From assembly GCF_001742225.1 (NCBI RefSeq), contig NZ_CP017075.1, positions 2,852,001 to 2,916,000 of the forward strand: DNA of 64,000 bases, read 5' to 3'. Numbering within the stretch: position 1 is the first letter of the stretch; each line of letters starts with the position of its first letter. The stretch comes from Novosphingobium resinovorum (GTDB lineage: Bacteria > Pseudomonadota > Alphaproteobacteria > Sphingomonadales > Sphingomonadaceae). A model generated the notes under the pieces. It was not told the DNA's origin. It did no database searches and was given only the letters and a program-made list of their open reading frames with translations. Shown here in pieces: positions 43,892-54,301 of this stretch. The position numbers and the translations under genes are program-made.

Positions 43892-43968
43892 CGTCATTGC
43901 GAGCGAAGCGAAGCAACCCAGAGCGGCCTATTGCTGCCCTGGGTTGCTTCGCTTCGCTCGCAATGACG
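43892..43968. repeat. Perfect 30-bp inverted repeat, CGTCATTGCGAGC family (copy 3)
   Basis: Arms 43892-43921 and 43939-43968 are exact complements around a 17-bp spacer, the same geometry as the copy at 2065-2141. It separates the convergent glycine-zipper and parB genes. Confidence 0.9.
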
Positions 43969-43973
43969 AAAGT

Positions 43974-44936
43974 TCAGATCGCGCCGCCGGTCAGCCGCTG
44001 GCAGATCAGGTCGAGCTGATCGAGCGTGGCATAGCGGATCGTCACGGTGCCGGTCGAAGGATCGGCATCGGCGCTGATCTTCACCGGCAAGCCGAGGAAT
44101 TCCTCGAGGTGGTTCTGCACCGCCGCGATGTCCGCATCCTCCGAACCACTCCGCGCCGCGCGTGCGGAACGGCGGGGTGCCACGTCGCCGCGCTGCTTCT
44201 TGCGCACCAGCTTTTCCACGTCGCGCACCGACATCTGCTTGGAGACGGCAGCCACCGCTATGTCCTCGGCGTCGTCGCAGCCGATCAGGGCGCGGGCATG
44301 GCCCATCGACAAATCGCCCTTCTCGACCAGCAGGATCACGCCGTCGGGCAGAGCGAGCAGGCGCTGGAAGTTGGCGACATGGCTGCGGCTCTTGTCGACC
44401 ATGCGGGCGATCTCCGCCTGAGTCATGCCCTCCAGTTCGGCAAGGCGGTTGTAGGCCCGCGCCTCTTCGATCGGATTGAGGTCCTCGCGCTGGAGGTTCT
44501 CGATCAGCGCCAGCGCCATGACCTCTCGGTCGGACAGTTCACGGACCAGCGCCGGAATCTCGTGAAGCTGCGCCTTCTGCGCCGCACGCCAGCGCCGCTC
44601 ACCGGCGACCAGCTGGTAACGGCCATTATCGAGCGGGCGCACGATGATGGGCTGGATCACCCCGCGCTGCGCGATCGACGCGGCGAGTTCCTCCAGCGCC
44701 GATTCCTCGAAATAGCGACGCGGCTGATGCGGATCGGGCTTGATGTCGGAGATCGACAGCACCGCCAGGCCACCGCGCGTAGGCGCGACCGTACCGCCCT
44801 CGCCCGTCGCCGGGACCGGCTCCTCGCGTCGGCTTTCGCCCAGCAGCGCGCCGAGGCCACGGCCAAGACCCTTGGGCTTCTGCCCGCCCGCCTTGGGCTG
44901 GGGTACGCTGAAGCGCACGATGGAGTCGTCGTTCAT
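43974..44936 (-). CDS. parB: Chromosome partitioning protein ParB
   Basis: A 320-residue CTP-dependent DNA clamp that loads at parS and spreads to organise the origin. The N-terminus has the KGLGRGLGALLGES motif of chromosomal ParB. The CTPase/ParB-N domain shows SDIKPDPHQPRRYF, PIIVRPLDNGRYQLVAGERR (the ERRWRAAQKA box) and ALALIENLQREDLNPIEEA. The parS-reading helix-turn-helix is MTQAEIARMVDKSRSHVANF, and a C-terminal dimerisation region (about 265-315) follows. Its start overlaps the parA stop by 4 bp. Seven parS-like sites lie within about 13 kb of the gene. Length is normal. Confidence 0.97.
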   Translation of the reverse strand: MNDDSIVRFSVPQPKAGGQKPKGLGRGLGALLGESRREEPVPATGEGGTVAPTRGGLAVLSISDIKPDPHQPRRYFEESALEELAASIAQRGVIQPIIVRPLDNGRYQLVAGERRWRAAQKAQLHEIPALVRELSDREVMALALIENLQREDLNPIEEARAYNRLAELEGMTQAEIARMVDKSRSHVANFQRLLALPDGVILLVEKGDLSMGHARALIGCDDAEDIAVAAVSKQMSVRDVEKLVRKKQRGDVAPRRSARAARSGSEDADIAAVQNHLEEFLGLPVKISADADPSTGTVTIRYATLDQLDLICQRLTGGAI

Positions 44937-45709
44937 GCCGCTTTCCTCTTTTCGGGCAATCGGGTGATCAGCTCGCGCGCGAGCGCCATGTAGGCGCGGC
45001 TGCCGGCGCAGGCGTGATCGTAGATGAGCGCCGGAACCCCATGGCTCGGCGCTTCGGAGAGGCGCACGTTGCGCGGAATGACGGTCTCGAACACCAGCTT
45101 GCCCAGCACGGAGCGCACGTCGTCTGAGACCTGTTCAGTCAGACGATTGCGGCGGTCGTACATGGTCAGCGCGATGCCGATAATGCCGAGATCGGGGTTG
45201 AAGCGCTGTTGCACCCGCTCCACCGTCTGCAGCAGCTGGCTGAGCCCCTCGAGCGCGAAGAACTCGCACTGCAGCGGCACCAGCAGGGTATCGGCGGCAT
45301 TGAGCGCGTTGAGCGTCAGCAGGCCCAGCGAGGGCGGGCAGTCGATCAGGCAGACGTCGTAGCCGAGGTCCGGGGTCAGCGTGCGCTGCAGGCGATGCGC
45401 GCGGTCGTCGGCGCTGACCAGTTCGACCTCGGCCCCGGACAAGTCCACCGTCGCGGGCAGCAGATCGAGATTCGGAATCCGCGTCGGCATGACGCACTGC
45501 GACACCGGCACCTTGTCGACGAGCACGTCGTAGGACGACGCTCCGCGTTCCGAGGCCCCGACCCCGATTCCCGTGGATGCGTTGCCCTGCGGGTCGATGT
45601 CGATCAGGAGTGTCTTCCACCCGGTAGCGGCAAGCGCGGTCGCGACATTGATTGCCGTCGTCGTCTTTCCGACGCCGCCTTTCTGGTTGGCGATGGCAAT
45701 GCGAATCAC
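44933..45709 (-). CDS. parA: Chromosome partitioning ATPase ParA
   Basis: A 258-residue deviant-Walker ATPase that moves ParB-parS complexes by a diffusion-ratchet on the nucleoid. The deviant Walker A is NQKGGVGKTTTAINVA with both lysines (K10 and K15). LLIDIDPQGNASTGIG gives the switch I aspartate, and VCLIDCPPSLGLLTLNAL is Walker B. VIPRNVRLSEAPSHGVP is the usual C-terminal signature. The start codon is GTG at 45709, overlapping the rsmG stop by 4 bp, and the stop overlaps parB by 4 bp. Thus rsmG-parA-parB are translationally coupled. Confidence 0.97.
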   Translation of the reverse strand: MIRIAIANQKGGVGKTTTAINVATALAATGWKTLLIDIDPQGNASTGIGVGASERGASSYDVLVDKVPVSQCVMPTRIPNLDLLPATVDLSGAEVELVSADDRAHRLQRTLTPDLGYDVCLIDCPPSLGLLTLNALNAADTLLVPLQCEFFALEGLSQLLQTVERVQQRFNPDLGIIGIALTMYDRRNRLTEQVSDDVRSVLGKLVFETVIPRNVRLSEAPSHGVPALIYDHACAGSRAYMALARELITRLPEKRKAA

Positions 45710-46347
45710 CCGATCTTACCCTTCCCGTCGGCAAGGGTGCCGACAATGATGCCCGCCTGCGGGTCCGTCAGGGACTGTTCCACGTGGAACACATGCCGCC
45801 ACTTGCGAAGGTCCTGCAATTCTTGACCGGCAGACCGCCCTTTGGGCAACAGGAACACGGTGTCACTTGTGGAAAATCGCGCGGATAACGTCAGCAATTT
45901 GTCGAGAGGCGCAAAAGCACGCGCGGAGATGACGGCTGCCTGACGACTTTCGACCAGTTCGAGGCGTTGTCCGGCAATCGAGGCGCGATCGAGTCCCATC
46001 GCGATTCGCGCGCGGTCGAGCCATTCGATTCGCCGCGCGCGCGATTCGACCATCACCACTTCGCATTCGGGCCGAAGCGCCGCGATCACCAGCCCTGGAA
46101 ATCCCGCGCCGGTTCCAAGGTCCATCCAGGGCGTCGATGTTTCACGTGGAACATGCGGCAGCAACTGCGCGCTATCGACAATATGCCTCAGCCAGACCTG
46201 ATCTAGACTGGCGGCCGATACGAGGTTCTGGCGCTGGTTCTCTTCCGCCAGCATGGCGACGAGCAGTTCCAGTCGCTCCATTGCCATCGCATCGCATTCG
46301 GGCAGCGCACGCAGCCATTCGCGCGCCTCATCTTCGGTCGTGATCAC
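45706..46347 (-). CDS. rsmG: 16S rRNA (guanine527-N7)-methyltransferase RsmG
   Basis: A 213-residue SAM-dependent methyltransferase (GidB) acting on G527 of 16S rRNA; loss causes low-level streptomycin resistance in other bacteria. The SAM site is [18 protein letters not shown], followed by [16 protein letters not shown] and [17 protein letters not shown]. The start is GTG 46347, overlapping the mnmG stop by 4 bp; the stop overlaps parA by 4 bp. Two parS sites (45776-45791 and 46138-46153) lie within the gene, one of them encoding part of the C-terminal HVFHVEQ segment. Confidence 0.95.
   Translation of the reverse strand: MITTEDEAREWLRALPECDAMAMERLELLVAMLAEENQRQNLVSAASLDQVWLRHIVDSAQLLPHVPRETSTPWMDLGTGAGFPGLVIAALRPECEVVMVESRARRIEWLDRARIAMGLDRASIAGQRLELVESRQAAVISARAFAPLDKLLTLSARFSTSDTVFLLPKGRSAGQELQDLRKWRHVFHVEQSLTDPQAGIIVGTLADGKGKIG
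45776..45791. other. parS site 3 (perfect)
   Basis: TGTTCCACGTGGAACA, the full ParB consensus palindrome, inside rsmG near its 3' end and about 0.8 kb upstream of the parB start. Confidence 0.93.
46138..46153. other. parS site 4 (hybrid arm)
   Basis: TGTTTCACGTGGAACA inside rsmG: one arm of the TTTCAC type and one of the GTGGAA type, both accepted by ParB. Confidence 0.88.
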
Positions 46348-48191
46348 GCGGCCTCCCTGCGGGCATGGACAAGCAACGCCGCCAGCGCCGCCGGAGTGAT
46401 TCCCGGAATCCGTCCTGCTGCCGCTAGGGTCGCGGGACGCGCCCTCGTCAGCCGCTCAACCATCTCGCGGGAGAGGCCGGCGATCCGGTCGTAAGGAAAA
46501 TCGTCGCCGAGGCTCAGCGCTTCGCTGGCGCGCAAGTCCCGCAGTTCGCGCTCCTGCCTTTCAAGGTAAGGCGCATAAGCCGCGTCCTCGGCCATCTCCT
46601 CGACGAGATCGGCGTCGGCGCGAAGGGTGGGATCGATCCACGGCGACAGCCCGGCCATATCGACACCGCCGAAGCGCAACCATTCGCGCAGCGGCAGACG
46701 CCCGGCATCGGAGCGAACCGGCAGTCCCGCCGCCGCCAGTTCAGTCGAGGCCAAGGGCGCATCGAACGCCTGGCCCAGAGCCGCCCTCGCCTCCTCGCGG
46801 CGAGCGAACCAGTCCCGGCGCGCAGCGGTCACGGCCCCGGCCTCGATTGCCAGAGGCGTCAGGCGAGTCGTCGTATTGTTGGCGCGTAGACGCAGACGAT
46901 ACTCCGCGCGCGCGGTCAGCATGCGGTAAGGCTCGCTGACGCCGTGCAGCGTAAGGTCGTCGACCATCACCGCCATGTAGCTGTTCGCCCGGTCGAGCGC
47001 AGGCGCATCGCGGCCGAGCACGGAAGCCGCAGCATGAAGCCCGGCGACCAGACCCTGCGCGGACGCTTCCTCGTATCCGGTCGTGCCGTTGATCTGGCCC
47101 GCGCAATAGAGCCCGGGAATCTCGCGCAGTTCCAGACTGGTCCGCAAGGCGCGCGGATCGATGTGGTCGTACTCGACGGCATAGCCCGGCACGACCATTT
47201 CCACCGTCTCCAGCCCGTCCATTGTGCGCAGCATTTCCAGCTGTACGTCGGCAGGAAGAGAGGTGCTGATGCCATTGGGATAGACGAGGTGCGTCGTCAG
47301 CCCCTCGGGCTCCAGAAAGATCTGATGCCCGTCCCGGTCGGCGAAGCGGTGGATCTTGTCTTCGATCGAGGGACAGTAGCGCGGCCCCTGCGCCCCGATC
47401 GCGCCGGAGAACAGAGGGGACCGATGGAGGTTCGCGCGGATCACGTCATGGCTGCGCGGGTTGGTCCGGGTGATCGCGCAGAACACCTGCGGCACCGCGC
47501 GCCGCTGCTCCATCGGCGACATGGTCCAGGCCTCGCCGTCCGAAGGCTGCTCGCCCAGACGTGACCAGTCGATGGTGCGCCCGTCGAGCCGGGGCGGCGT
47601 GCCGGTCTTGAGCCGCGCCATCGGCAGCGCCGCATCGCGCATCTGCGCGGCGAGCCGCTGCGCCGATGCCTCGCCGATGCGACCCCCGACCAGACGCTCC
47701 TCACCCCGGAACAGCGTGCCGCCGAGGAACGTGCCGGTGCACAGGATCGTCGCGGGCGCGCTCAGCCGGGTGCCGTCGGCAAGATCGACACCGACCGTGC
47801 GGCCGCCTTCGAGCACCAGCGCAGACGCTTCACCAGCGACGAGCGTGAGATCGCCCTGCTCCTTGAGCAGCCGCTGGATCGCCGCCTTGAACAGTACGCG
47901 ATCCGCCTGCACGCGCGGGCCCTGAACCGCACTGCCCTTCGACCGGTTGAGCATGCGATAGTGAATCGCCGCTGCGTCCGCCGCTCGCGCGATCAGTCCG
48001 TCGAAGGCATCGACCTCGCGCACGAGATGGCCCTTGCCCAGTCCGCCGATCGCCGGGTTGCAGCTCATCGCCCCGACCGCGTCGAGGTCGAAGCTGACGA
48101 GCCCCACGCGCGCGCCCATGCGGGCGGCCACTGCCGCCGCCTCACAGCCGGCATGGCCGCCGCCGATCACGATCACATCGAAGGAGTGCAT
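46344..48191 (-). CDS. mnmG: tRNA uridine-5-carboxymethylaminomethyl modification enzyme MnmG
   Basis: A 615-residue FAD protein (GidA) that with MnmE installs cmnm5 or nm5 groups on U34 of several tRNAs. The FAD-binding [18 protein letters not shown] lies at the N-terminus. The family signatures [33 protein letters not shown] and [20 protein letters not shown] follow, with the helical MnmE-binding C-terminal domain at about 540-612. Length is normal. It is upstream of rsmG (4-bp overlap) in the classical origin cluster mnmE-mnmG-rsmG-parA-parB. The 67-bp gap before it carries a perfect parS site. Confidence 0.97.
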   Translation of the reverse strand: MHSFDVIVIGGGHAGCEAAAVAARMGARVGLVSFDLDAVGAMSCNPAIGGLGKGHLVREVDAFDGLIARAADAAAIHYRMLNRSKGSAVQGPRVQADRVLFKAAIQRLLKEQGDLTLVAGEASALVLEGGRTVGVDLADGTRLSAPATILCTGTFLGGTLFRGEERLVGGRIGEASAQRLAAQMRDAALPMARLKTGTPPRLDGRTIDWSRLGEQPSDGEAWTMSPMEQRRAVPQVFCAITRTNPRSHDVIRANLHRSPLFSGAIGAQGPRYCPSIEDKIHRFADRDGHQIFLEPEGLTTHLVYPNGISTSLPADVQLEMLRTMDGLETVEMVVPGYAVEYDHIDPRALRTSLELREIPGLYCAGQINGTTGYEEASAQGLVAGLHAAASVLGRDAPALDRANSYMAVMVDDLTLHGVSEPYRMLTARAEYRLRLRANNTTTRLTPLAIEAGAVTAARRDWFARREEARAALGQAFDAPLASTELAAAGLPVRSDAGRLPLREWLRFGGVDMAGLSPWIDPTLRADADLVEEMAEDAAYAPYLERQERELRDLRASEALSLGDDFPYDRIAGLSREMVERLTRARPATLAAAGRIPGITPAALAALLVHARREAA

Positions 48192-48238
48192 GACGTCGCC
48201 TTACCGCGTCGCGGATTTCACGTCAAAGCACCTCGGCA

Positions 48239-48254
48239 TGTTCCACGTGGAACA
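48239..48254. other. parS site 5 (perfect)
   Basis: TGTTCCACGTGGAACA in the 67-bp gap between mnmE and mnmG; the only intergenic copy in the core cluster. Confidence 0.93.
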
Positions 48255-48258
48255 TCGC

Positions 48259-49536
48259 TCATTTTCCAATGCAGAAGCGGGCGAACAGAGCGTCGAGCAT
48301 GTCCTCGGTCGTCGCCCGGCCGACGAAACCATCGAACGCCACGCGCGCGCGGCGCAGGCACTCCGCGACCAGCAACGGGTCGGTCTCATGCCGTGTCGCG
48401 CGCAAGGCCAGTTCGGCATCGGTCAGCAACGCATGCTGCCGCGCATTGAGGGCCGCATCACCGGGTCGCGGCATCGCGTGCCGCGCAGTCTCGATAAGGT
48501 CATCGCGCAGGGCATCGAGGCCCTCGCCGGTCACCGCTGAAATCGCATGGCGCGCAGCCGGGTTCGGCCGAGCTGAGGGTGTGTCGATCTGCGGGGTCAC
48601 TTCCCACGCCGCGTCAGGCCCCTCCCCCGCCGCTCCAAGCCACAGCACGAGGTCGGCACGGTCCAACGCCGCACGGGCGCGATCGATACCGATCGCCTCG
48701 ATCACATCGTCCGTGTCGTCGCGCAGACCGGCAGTGTCGGCGAAGACGAACGGCACGCCGCCGATCGCGACGGCGCGCGTCAGGACGTCACGGGTGGTTC
48801 CGGCCAGTGGCGCGGTGATCGCCGCCTCGTCGTCTACCAGCGCATTGAACAAGGTGCTCTTGCCTGCGTTTGGCGGACCGGCCAGCACCACGCGAAAGCC
48901 CTCGCGCAGAGTCTCCGCGCGGGGACGCGAGAGCCAGTCGGACACTTCGGTCGCCAGGGCGTCGATGCGAGCGATGAAGTCGGCAGGGAGGTCCGCGACA
49001 TCGTCTTCATCCCCGAAATCGAGAACCGCCTCCACCGACGCCGATGCGGTGAGCACTCGCATGCGCCAGTCATCCACCTGCCGGGACAAGGCCCCGCCCG
49101 CCATGGCGATGGCGCTGCGCCGCTGCAGTTCGGTCTCGGCCGAGAGCAGGTCGGCCAGCCCCTCGGCCTCGGCAAGATCGATGCGGCCATTGGCGAATGC
49201 ACGGCGGGTGAACTCCCCCGGGACGGCGCGGCGCAAACCGGGAAGATCGGCCAGTGCCCCCTCGACCGCAGCGACGACGGCCTTGCCACCATGCAGATGC
49301 AGTTCGGCCAGGTCCTCGCCGGTTGCCGTGTTCGGCCCGGGAAACCAGAGAACAAGCGCATGGTCGAGCACTGTTCCACGTGAAACACTCAGGCGCTTAT
49401 AGCTGGCGCGACGCGGTGTGGGGATGGCCCCGGCAAGGCTCGACAGCGCCTCGCCGGCTCTCGGTCCGCTTATCCGGATTACGGCGATGGCGGCAGGCGG
49501 AGAGCCGCTGGAAAGCGCGAAGATCGTATCGTCCAT
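48259..49536 (-). CDS. mnmE: tRNA modification GTPase MnmE
   Basis: A 425-residue GTPase (TrmE), partner of MnmG in wobble-uridine modification, using a folate one-carbon unit. The N-terminal folate-binding domain begins DDTIFALSSGSPPAAIAVIR. The G domain (about 215-350) shows VLAGPPNAGKSTLFNALV (G1), PLAGTTRDVL (G2) and FADTAGLRD (G3). The C-terminal tail ends FCIGK, with the conserved cysteine of the CxGK motif. It is slightly short relative to the usual 440-450 residues. A parS site (49372-49387) lies in the N-terminal coding region. First gene of the minus-strand origin cluster; DUF6489 is next upstream. Confidence 0.97.
   Translation of the reverse strand: MDDTIFALSSGSPPAAIAVIRISGPRAGEALSSLAGAIPTPRRASYKRLSVSRGTVLDHALVLWFPGPNTATGEDLAELHLHGGKAVVAAVEGALADLPGLRRAVPGEFTRRAFANGRIDLAEAEGLADLLSAETELQRRSAIAMAGGALSRQVDDWRMRVLTASASVEAVLDFGDEDDVADLPADFIARIDALATEVSDWLSRPRAETLREGFRVVLAGPPNAGKSTLFNALVDDEAAITAPLAGTTRDVLTRAVAIGGVPFVFADTAGLRDDTDDVIEAIGIDRARAALDRADLVLWLGAAGEGPDAAWEVTPQIDTPSARPNPAARHAISAVTGEGLDALRDDLIETARHAMPRPGDAALNARQHALLTDAELALRATRHETDPLLVAECLRRARVAFDGFVGRATTEDMLDALFARFCIGK
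49372..49387. other. parS site 6
   Basis: TGTTCCACGTGAAACA within mnmE, one TTCCAC arm and one GTGAAA arm; full core CACGTG with conserved ends. Confidence 0.88.
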
Positions 49537-49573
49537 ATGCCCGCCCTCCCCTAGCAGGGAGGCGAAGCGGACG

Positions 49574-49834
49574 CTACTCGCCCTTCTTTGGCTTGGCGCC
49601 GCTCATCGCCATGGCCACGCCGTTTTCGAGGAACTGCTGAAACAGCTTCAGCCCCATCTGCCCCATCGGCGCGACCTGCTTGGCCAGCTCGTTCATCTGG
49701 TCGAAGTTGGTGGTGCCTTGCATCGCGTTGGTCAGCGCATCGACGTAAGCCTCGTTCGCACGGGTGACGTCGGGCAGGCCGAGGAAACGGCGCGCCTCTT
49801 CAGGGGAGCATTCGACCTCGACATTGACCTTCAT
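49574..49834 (-). CDS. DUF6489 family protein
   Basis: An 86-residue protein of a family found mainly in sphingomonads. It begins MKVNVEVECSPEEARRFLGLPDV, a pattern resembling the regulatory subunit of phasin/PHB-related small proteins, and ends with a helix rich in Met and Gln (APMGQMGLKLFQQFLENGVA) and a lysine tail. There is no signal peptide, so it is cytosolic. The function is unknown. It lies 37 bp upstream of mnmE on the same strand and could be the first gene of the origin-cluster transcript. Confidence 0.8.
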   Translation of the reverse strand: MKVNVEVECSPEEARRFLGLPDVTRANEAYVDALTNAMQGTTNFDQMNELAKQVAPMGQMGLKLFQQFLENGVAMAMSGAKPKKGE

Positions 49835-49935
49835 CGCTCGGCTCCCGCTGAATTATCGCAGCATGACTGACACATGCGCTTGGCAAAGTCCAATCCAAGT
49901 GCCTTACTCGCCGCAAAGCGAACAGGAGAACAGAC

Positions 49936-50634
49936 ATGGCCACGAACACCGAGATTCCCACCCTCGACGGTGACGGCACCTTCCCTGCTTACGTCGCCGC
50001 TCCCGAAGGCACGCCGCGCGGCGCGATCATCGTGCAGCAGGAAATCTTCGGCGTGGACGAAGGCATCCGCCGCAAGGCCGACCAGTGGGCCGCGAAAGGG
50101 TATCTCGCAGTCGCCCCTGACACGTTCTGGCGGCAGAAGCCGGGCATCGAGCTGAGCCCTTACGTAGAGGCGGAAATGCAGGCCGCGCTGGGCCATATGA
50201 TGAGCCACGACTTCGACCTCGGCATGCGGGATATCGAAGCCGCGATCCACTGGATCCGCCGCGAGAAGCAGGTCGAGAAAGTCGGCTTCGTCGGCTTCTG
50301 CATGGGCGGCAAGATCGCTTACATGGCCGCCGCGCGGACCGACATCGACGCCTCGGTCGGCTACTACGGCGTGATGATCGACCAGATGCTGAACGAGAAG
50401 CACGCGATCGCCCGCCCCCTCATGCTGCATATCCCCACCGCCGACCACTTCGTCAGCCCCGAAGCGCAGAAGGCGATGCACGAAGGACTGGACGATCACC
50501 CGAAGGTCACGCTGCATGACTACGAAGGGCTCGACCATGGCTTCGCGGCTGAGATAGGTGCGCGCCGCGACGAGGCCGGCGCCGAACTTGCCGACGGTCG
50601 CACCGAAGCCTTCTTCGCCGCGCACATCGGCTGA
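49936..50634 (+). CDS. Dienelactone hydrolase family protein
   Basis: A 232-residue alpha/beta hydrolase of the dienelactone hydrolase family. The nucleophile elbow is GFCMGGKIAY with a cysteine, as in true DLH. The acid residue is expected near the IPTADHFVSPE segment and the histidine is in LDHGFAAEIG. QQEIFGVDEGIRRKADQWA, with its glutamate after QQ, matches the family's active-site helix. The Shine-Dalgarno AGGAGA is 7 bp before ATG. It is 11 bp upstream of a quinone oxidoreductase gene, so a two-gene unit is likely. No aromatic-degradation genes surround it, so the substrate is unknown. Confidence 0.9.
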   Translation: MATNTEIPTLDGDGTFPAYVAAPEGTPRGAIIVQQEIFGVDEGIRRKADQWAAKGYLAVAPDTFWRQKPGIELSPYVEAEMQAALGHMMSHDFDLGMRDIEAAIHWIRREKQVEKVGFVGFCMGGKIAYMAAARTDIDASVGYYGVMIDQMLNEKHAIARPLMLHIPTADHFVSPEAQKAMHEGLDDHPKVTLHDYEGLDHGFAAEIGARRDEAGAELADGRTEAFFAAHIG

Positions 50635-50645
50635 GAGGACGGGAC

Positions 50646-51614
50646 ATGACCAGCAGCTATCGCATGATCGTGCGCGCCCACGGTGGCCCGGAAGTCATCG
50701 AGCGGGAGGACTTCGCGATCCCGTCGCCTGCTCCCGGCGAAGTGGTAATCGAGACCGAAGCGGTCGGGCTCAATTTCATCGATACCTATTATCGCAAGGG
50801 CCTCTACCCCGATGCCCTGCCGATCAGCCTCGGCTCCGAGAGCGTCGGGCGGATTGTCGCAGTGGGCGAAGGCGTCGCCGACCTCGCGGTGGGTGACCGC
50901 GTCGGCACGACGCAGAACGGCGGGGCCTATGCCACGCATCGCGCGATCCCCGCCGCCAAGGCCATGCGCATCCCTGAAGGCGTCGCACCCGAAATCGCCG
51001 CCGCCGTGATGCTCAAGGGGCTGACTTCCTGCTATCTGGCCGAAGACACCTTCCCCGCGAAGGCGGGTGACGTCGCGCTCGTGCATTCCGCGGCAGGGGG
51101 CGTGGGCTCTCTGCTGGTGCCCTGGCTGCTCGACAAGGGCGTGACGGTGATTGCACACTCGGGCAGCGCCGAGAAAGCCGCGCAAGTGCCGGGAGAACAC
51201 TCGCTGCACTGCCCCTTTGCCGAACTGCCCGAGGCGGTACGGGACATCTCCGGCGGGGCCATGTGCAACGTCGTCTACGACGGCGTCGGCGCCGCAACCT
51301 GGGAGGCGTCGCTCGCCTCGCTGCGCAAGCGTGGGATGATGGTCAGCTATGGCAATGCGTCTGGCACGGTGCCGCCGATCGCATTGCTCGATTTGATGCG
51401 AGGGGGATCGCTCTACGTCACCCGGCCGACGCTGGCGGACCATGTAGCGACGCCCGAACTGCTGGCGGCGAGCGCGAAGAAGCTGTTCGATCGGATTGCT
51501 TCGGGAGTGCTGAAGCCGAAGATCGGGCAGACCTTCGCTCTGAAGGACGCAGCGGATGCGCATCGGGCTCTGGAGAGTCGGTCGACGACGGGATCTACGA
51601 TCCTGGTTCCGTAG
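50646..51614 (+). CDS. qor: Zinc-independent quinone oxidoreductase (NADPH:quinone reductase, MDR family)
   Basis: A 322-residue medium-chain dehydrogenase of the QOR type. The GroES-like N-terminal domain has VGLNFIDTYYRKGLYP and LGSESVGRIVAVGEGV, and zinc-ligand cysteines are absent. The Rossmann domain shows VHSAAGGVGSLLVPWLLDKG, where the AAGGVG pattern marks NADPH use. It ends KIGQTFALKDAADAHRALES. It probably reduces quinones by one-electron transfer. Coupled with the dienelactone hydrolase gene upstream and terminated by a bidirectional hairpin. The symbol follows family resemblance. Confidence 0.88.
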   Translation: MTSSYRMIVRAHGGPEVIEREDFAIPSPAPGEVVIETEAVGLNFIDTYYRKGLYPDALPISLGSESVGRIVAVGEGVADLAVGDRVGTTQNGGAYATHRAIPAAKAMRIPEGVAPEIAAAVMLKGLTSCYLAEDTFPAKAGDVALVHSAAGGVGSLLVPWLLDKGVTVIAHSGSAEKAAQVPGEHSLHCPFAELPEAVRDISGGAMCNVVYDGVGAATWEASLASLRKRGMMVSYGNASGTVPPIALLDLMRGGSLYVTRPTLADHVATPELLAASAKKLFDRIASGVLKPKIGQTFALKDAADAHRALESRSTTGSTILVP

Positions 51615-51626
51615 AAGCAGGCAGGA

Positions 51627-51654
51627 TAAATCTGGGGCCACTGCCCCAGATTTA
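51627..51654. terminator. Bidirectional intrinsic terminator
   Basis: TAAATCTGGGG and CCCCAGATTTA pair perfectly over 11 bp around CCACTG, between convergent qor and the TerC gene. A close relative is at 41008-41026. Confidence 0.85.
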
Positions 51655-51664
51655 TCTCTCAATC

Positions 51665-52402
51665 TCAAAAAAGCGTGATAATTCCAAGGGTTGGATCAGT
51701 CCACCCCTCATAGATCATCTTGACCGCGACATAGAGGATCACGGCAAGCCCGACCCATCCGATCCAGCGATACCGCTCGATGTACCGCGCAATGAAATTC
51801 GCGGCGAGGCCCATCATCGCCACCGCAACGATCAGGCCGACGATGAGGATACCGGGATGCTCCCGCGCGGCACCGGCCACGCCGAGCACGTTATCGATCG
51901 ACATCGACACGTCCGCCACCGCCACCGAAATGGCGGCTGAAGCGAAGCTTTTGGAAGGCGCGAGACCGGAGCGTTCGTCGCCCTCGATCTCGGGCGAGCC
52001 GACGGAATGCTCGCCCACCGGGCTATGGTGCAGTTCGCGGTACATCTTCCACGCGACCCACAGCAGCAACAGGCCGCCGGCGAAGACGAGGCCGACTATG
52101 CCCAGCAGCCAGGTCACCACCAGCGCGAAGCCGATGCGCAGGACCAGCGCGGCGAGGACACCGATGGCGATGACCTTCTTGCGCTGGTCTGCCGGGAGCC
52201 CCGCCGCCAGTGCGCCGACGACGATCGCGTTGTCGCCCGCAAGGACGACGTCGATCATCAGCACCTGGAGGAACGCGGAAAGCGCCGCCGGGGTGCCGAT
52301 GTTCGCAAAGTCGGTGACGATGTGGTGCCAGATCTCCGCCGGGCTCTGGATACCCCCTGCCGCTTGGGGTGCTGCGGCAAGGATCGTCAGGATATCCAAC
52401 AT
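51665..52402 (-). CDS. TerC family integral membrane protein
   Basis: A 245-residue multi-span membrane protein. The family signature VVLAGDNAIVVGALAAGLP and its repeat-like partner VSMSIDNVLGVAGAAREHPG, each with an acidic D-N pair inside a membrane helix, are clear. Spans are visible at VLAALVLRIGFALVVTWLLG, IVGLVFAGGLLLLWVAW, ILIVGLIVAVAMMGLAANFI and WVGLAVILYVAVKMI. Relatives export manganese or confer tellurite resistance. The C-terminus points to the YjbE/YkoY side of the family, so metal export is the likelier role. The stop faces qor; the start is 15 bp from rho on the same strand, so it may be co-transcribed with rho. Confidence 0.9.
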   Translation of the reverse strand: MLDILTILAAAPQAAGGIQSPAEIWHHIVTDFANIGTPAALSAFLQVLMIDVVLAGDNAIVVGALAAGLPADQRKKVIAIGVLAALVLRIGFALVVTWLLGIVGLVFAGGLLLLWVAWKMYRELHHSPVGEHSVGSPEIEGDERSGLAPSKSFASAAISVAVADVSMSIDNVLGVAGAAREHPGILIVGLIVAVAMMGLAANFIARYIERYRWIGWVGLAVILYVAVKMIYEGWTDPTLGIITLF

Positions 52403-52417
52403 CGTCTCCCCGGGCGC

Positions 52418-53674
<1,257 letters not shown>

Positions 53675-53870
53675 TTTCGTGAATTCCAGATGGATTTGTA
53701 GTGTCGGCCGGCGGGATCGATGGGCTTGGGGAAAGCAGATCCAGGCAGGAGACAAAGGCTCGCGCCCTGTTGCCGGAACGCCGCTCAGATACGCATTCGC
53801 GGCGGCTCGGTCAACGAGTCAATCCGCAGGGCGGCAGGCCGGTGGGGTGAATCGAAATCGAGGCGCGAAA

Positions 53871-53952
53871 GCCCACCCCCAACCCCTCCCGCAAGCAGGA
53901 TGGGAGCGAGACTTGCCGAGCCGAAGGCGAAGCTAGTCGCAGCGGGGTGGGC
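53871..53952. repeat. Intergenic repeat, CCCACCCC...GCGGGGTGGG family (copy 2)
   Basis: Same outer ends (GCCCACCCC and GCGGGGTGGGC) and the same inner GCGAGACTT...TAGTCGCAGCG segment as 361-469. The central hairpin here is diverged (CCTCCCGCAAGCAGGATGGG). It begins immediately at the stop of the next minus-strand gene. Confidence 0.75.
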
Positions 53953-54288
53953 CTAGCGAGCGCCCTCGTACTTGTCCTTCCAAGTCTCGAACTGCCCTGC
54001 GAGCGGGTCCAGCTGGGCATGACAGCGCGCCTTGTCGGCCTGATAGGTCTGTGCCCCGTACCCCGGCGCCTCGAGGATCGCGTCCAGCGCGGCAGTGATG
54101 TCCAGTTGCGGGGAACGCGCCTGAATCCGGCCGAAGTAGTACAGCGCGCCGCCGTCCACTTTCGTCCGCAAGTCCCCCTGCACCTTCCCGGCCGCAACCG
54201 AGAGATAGGCCAGACAGTGAAGATCGTCCTGATCTGCCTGCGGCAGCGCGGAGAGAGACAACGCGGCGGCAAGCAGGGAAACGATCAT
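53953..54288 (-). CDS. Small exported protein, function unknown
   Basis: A 111-residue protein with a cleavable signal (MIVSLLAAALSLSALPQA). The mature part has two cysteines (LHCLAYLSVAAG and KARCHAQLDP) that could form a disulfide. A conserved-looking VDGGALYYFGRIQARSP stretch and a helical rest follow. I do not recognise the family; similar hypothetical proteins sit beside hemJ in related genomes. ATG 54288 is used; a GTG at 54291 precedes it. It lies 13 bp downstream of hemJ, so the two are probably co-transcribed. Confidence 0.6.
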   Translation of the reverse strand: MIVSLLAAALSLSALPQADQDDLHCLAYLSVAAGKVQGDLRTKVDGGALYYFGRIQARSPQLDITAALDAILEAPGYGAQTYQADKARCHAQLDPLAGQFETWKDKYEGAR

Positions 54289-54301
54289 CACTTCACTCCG
54301 T

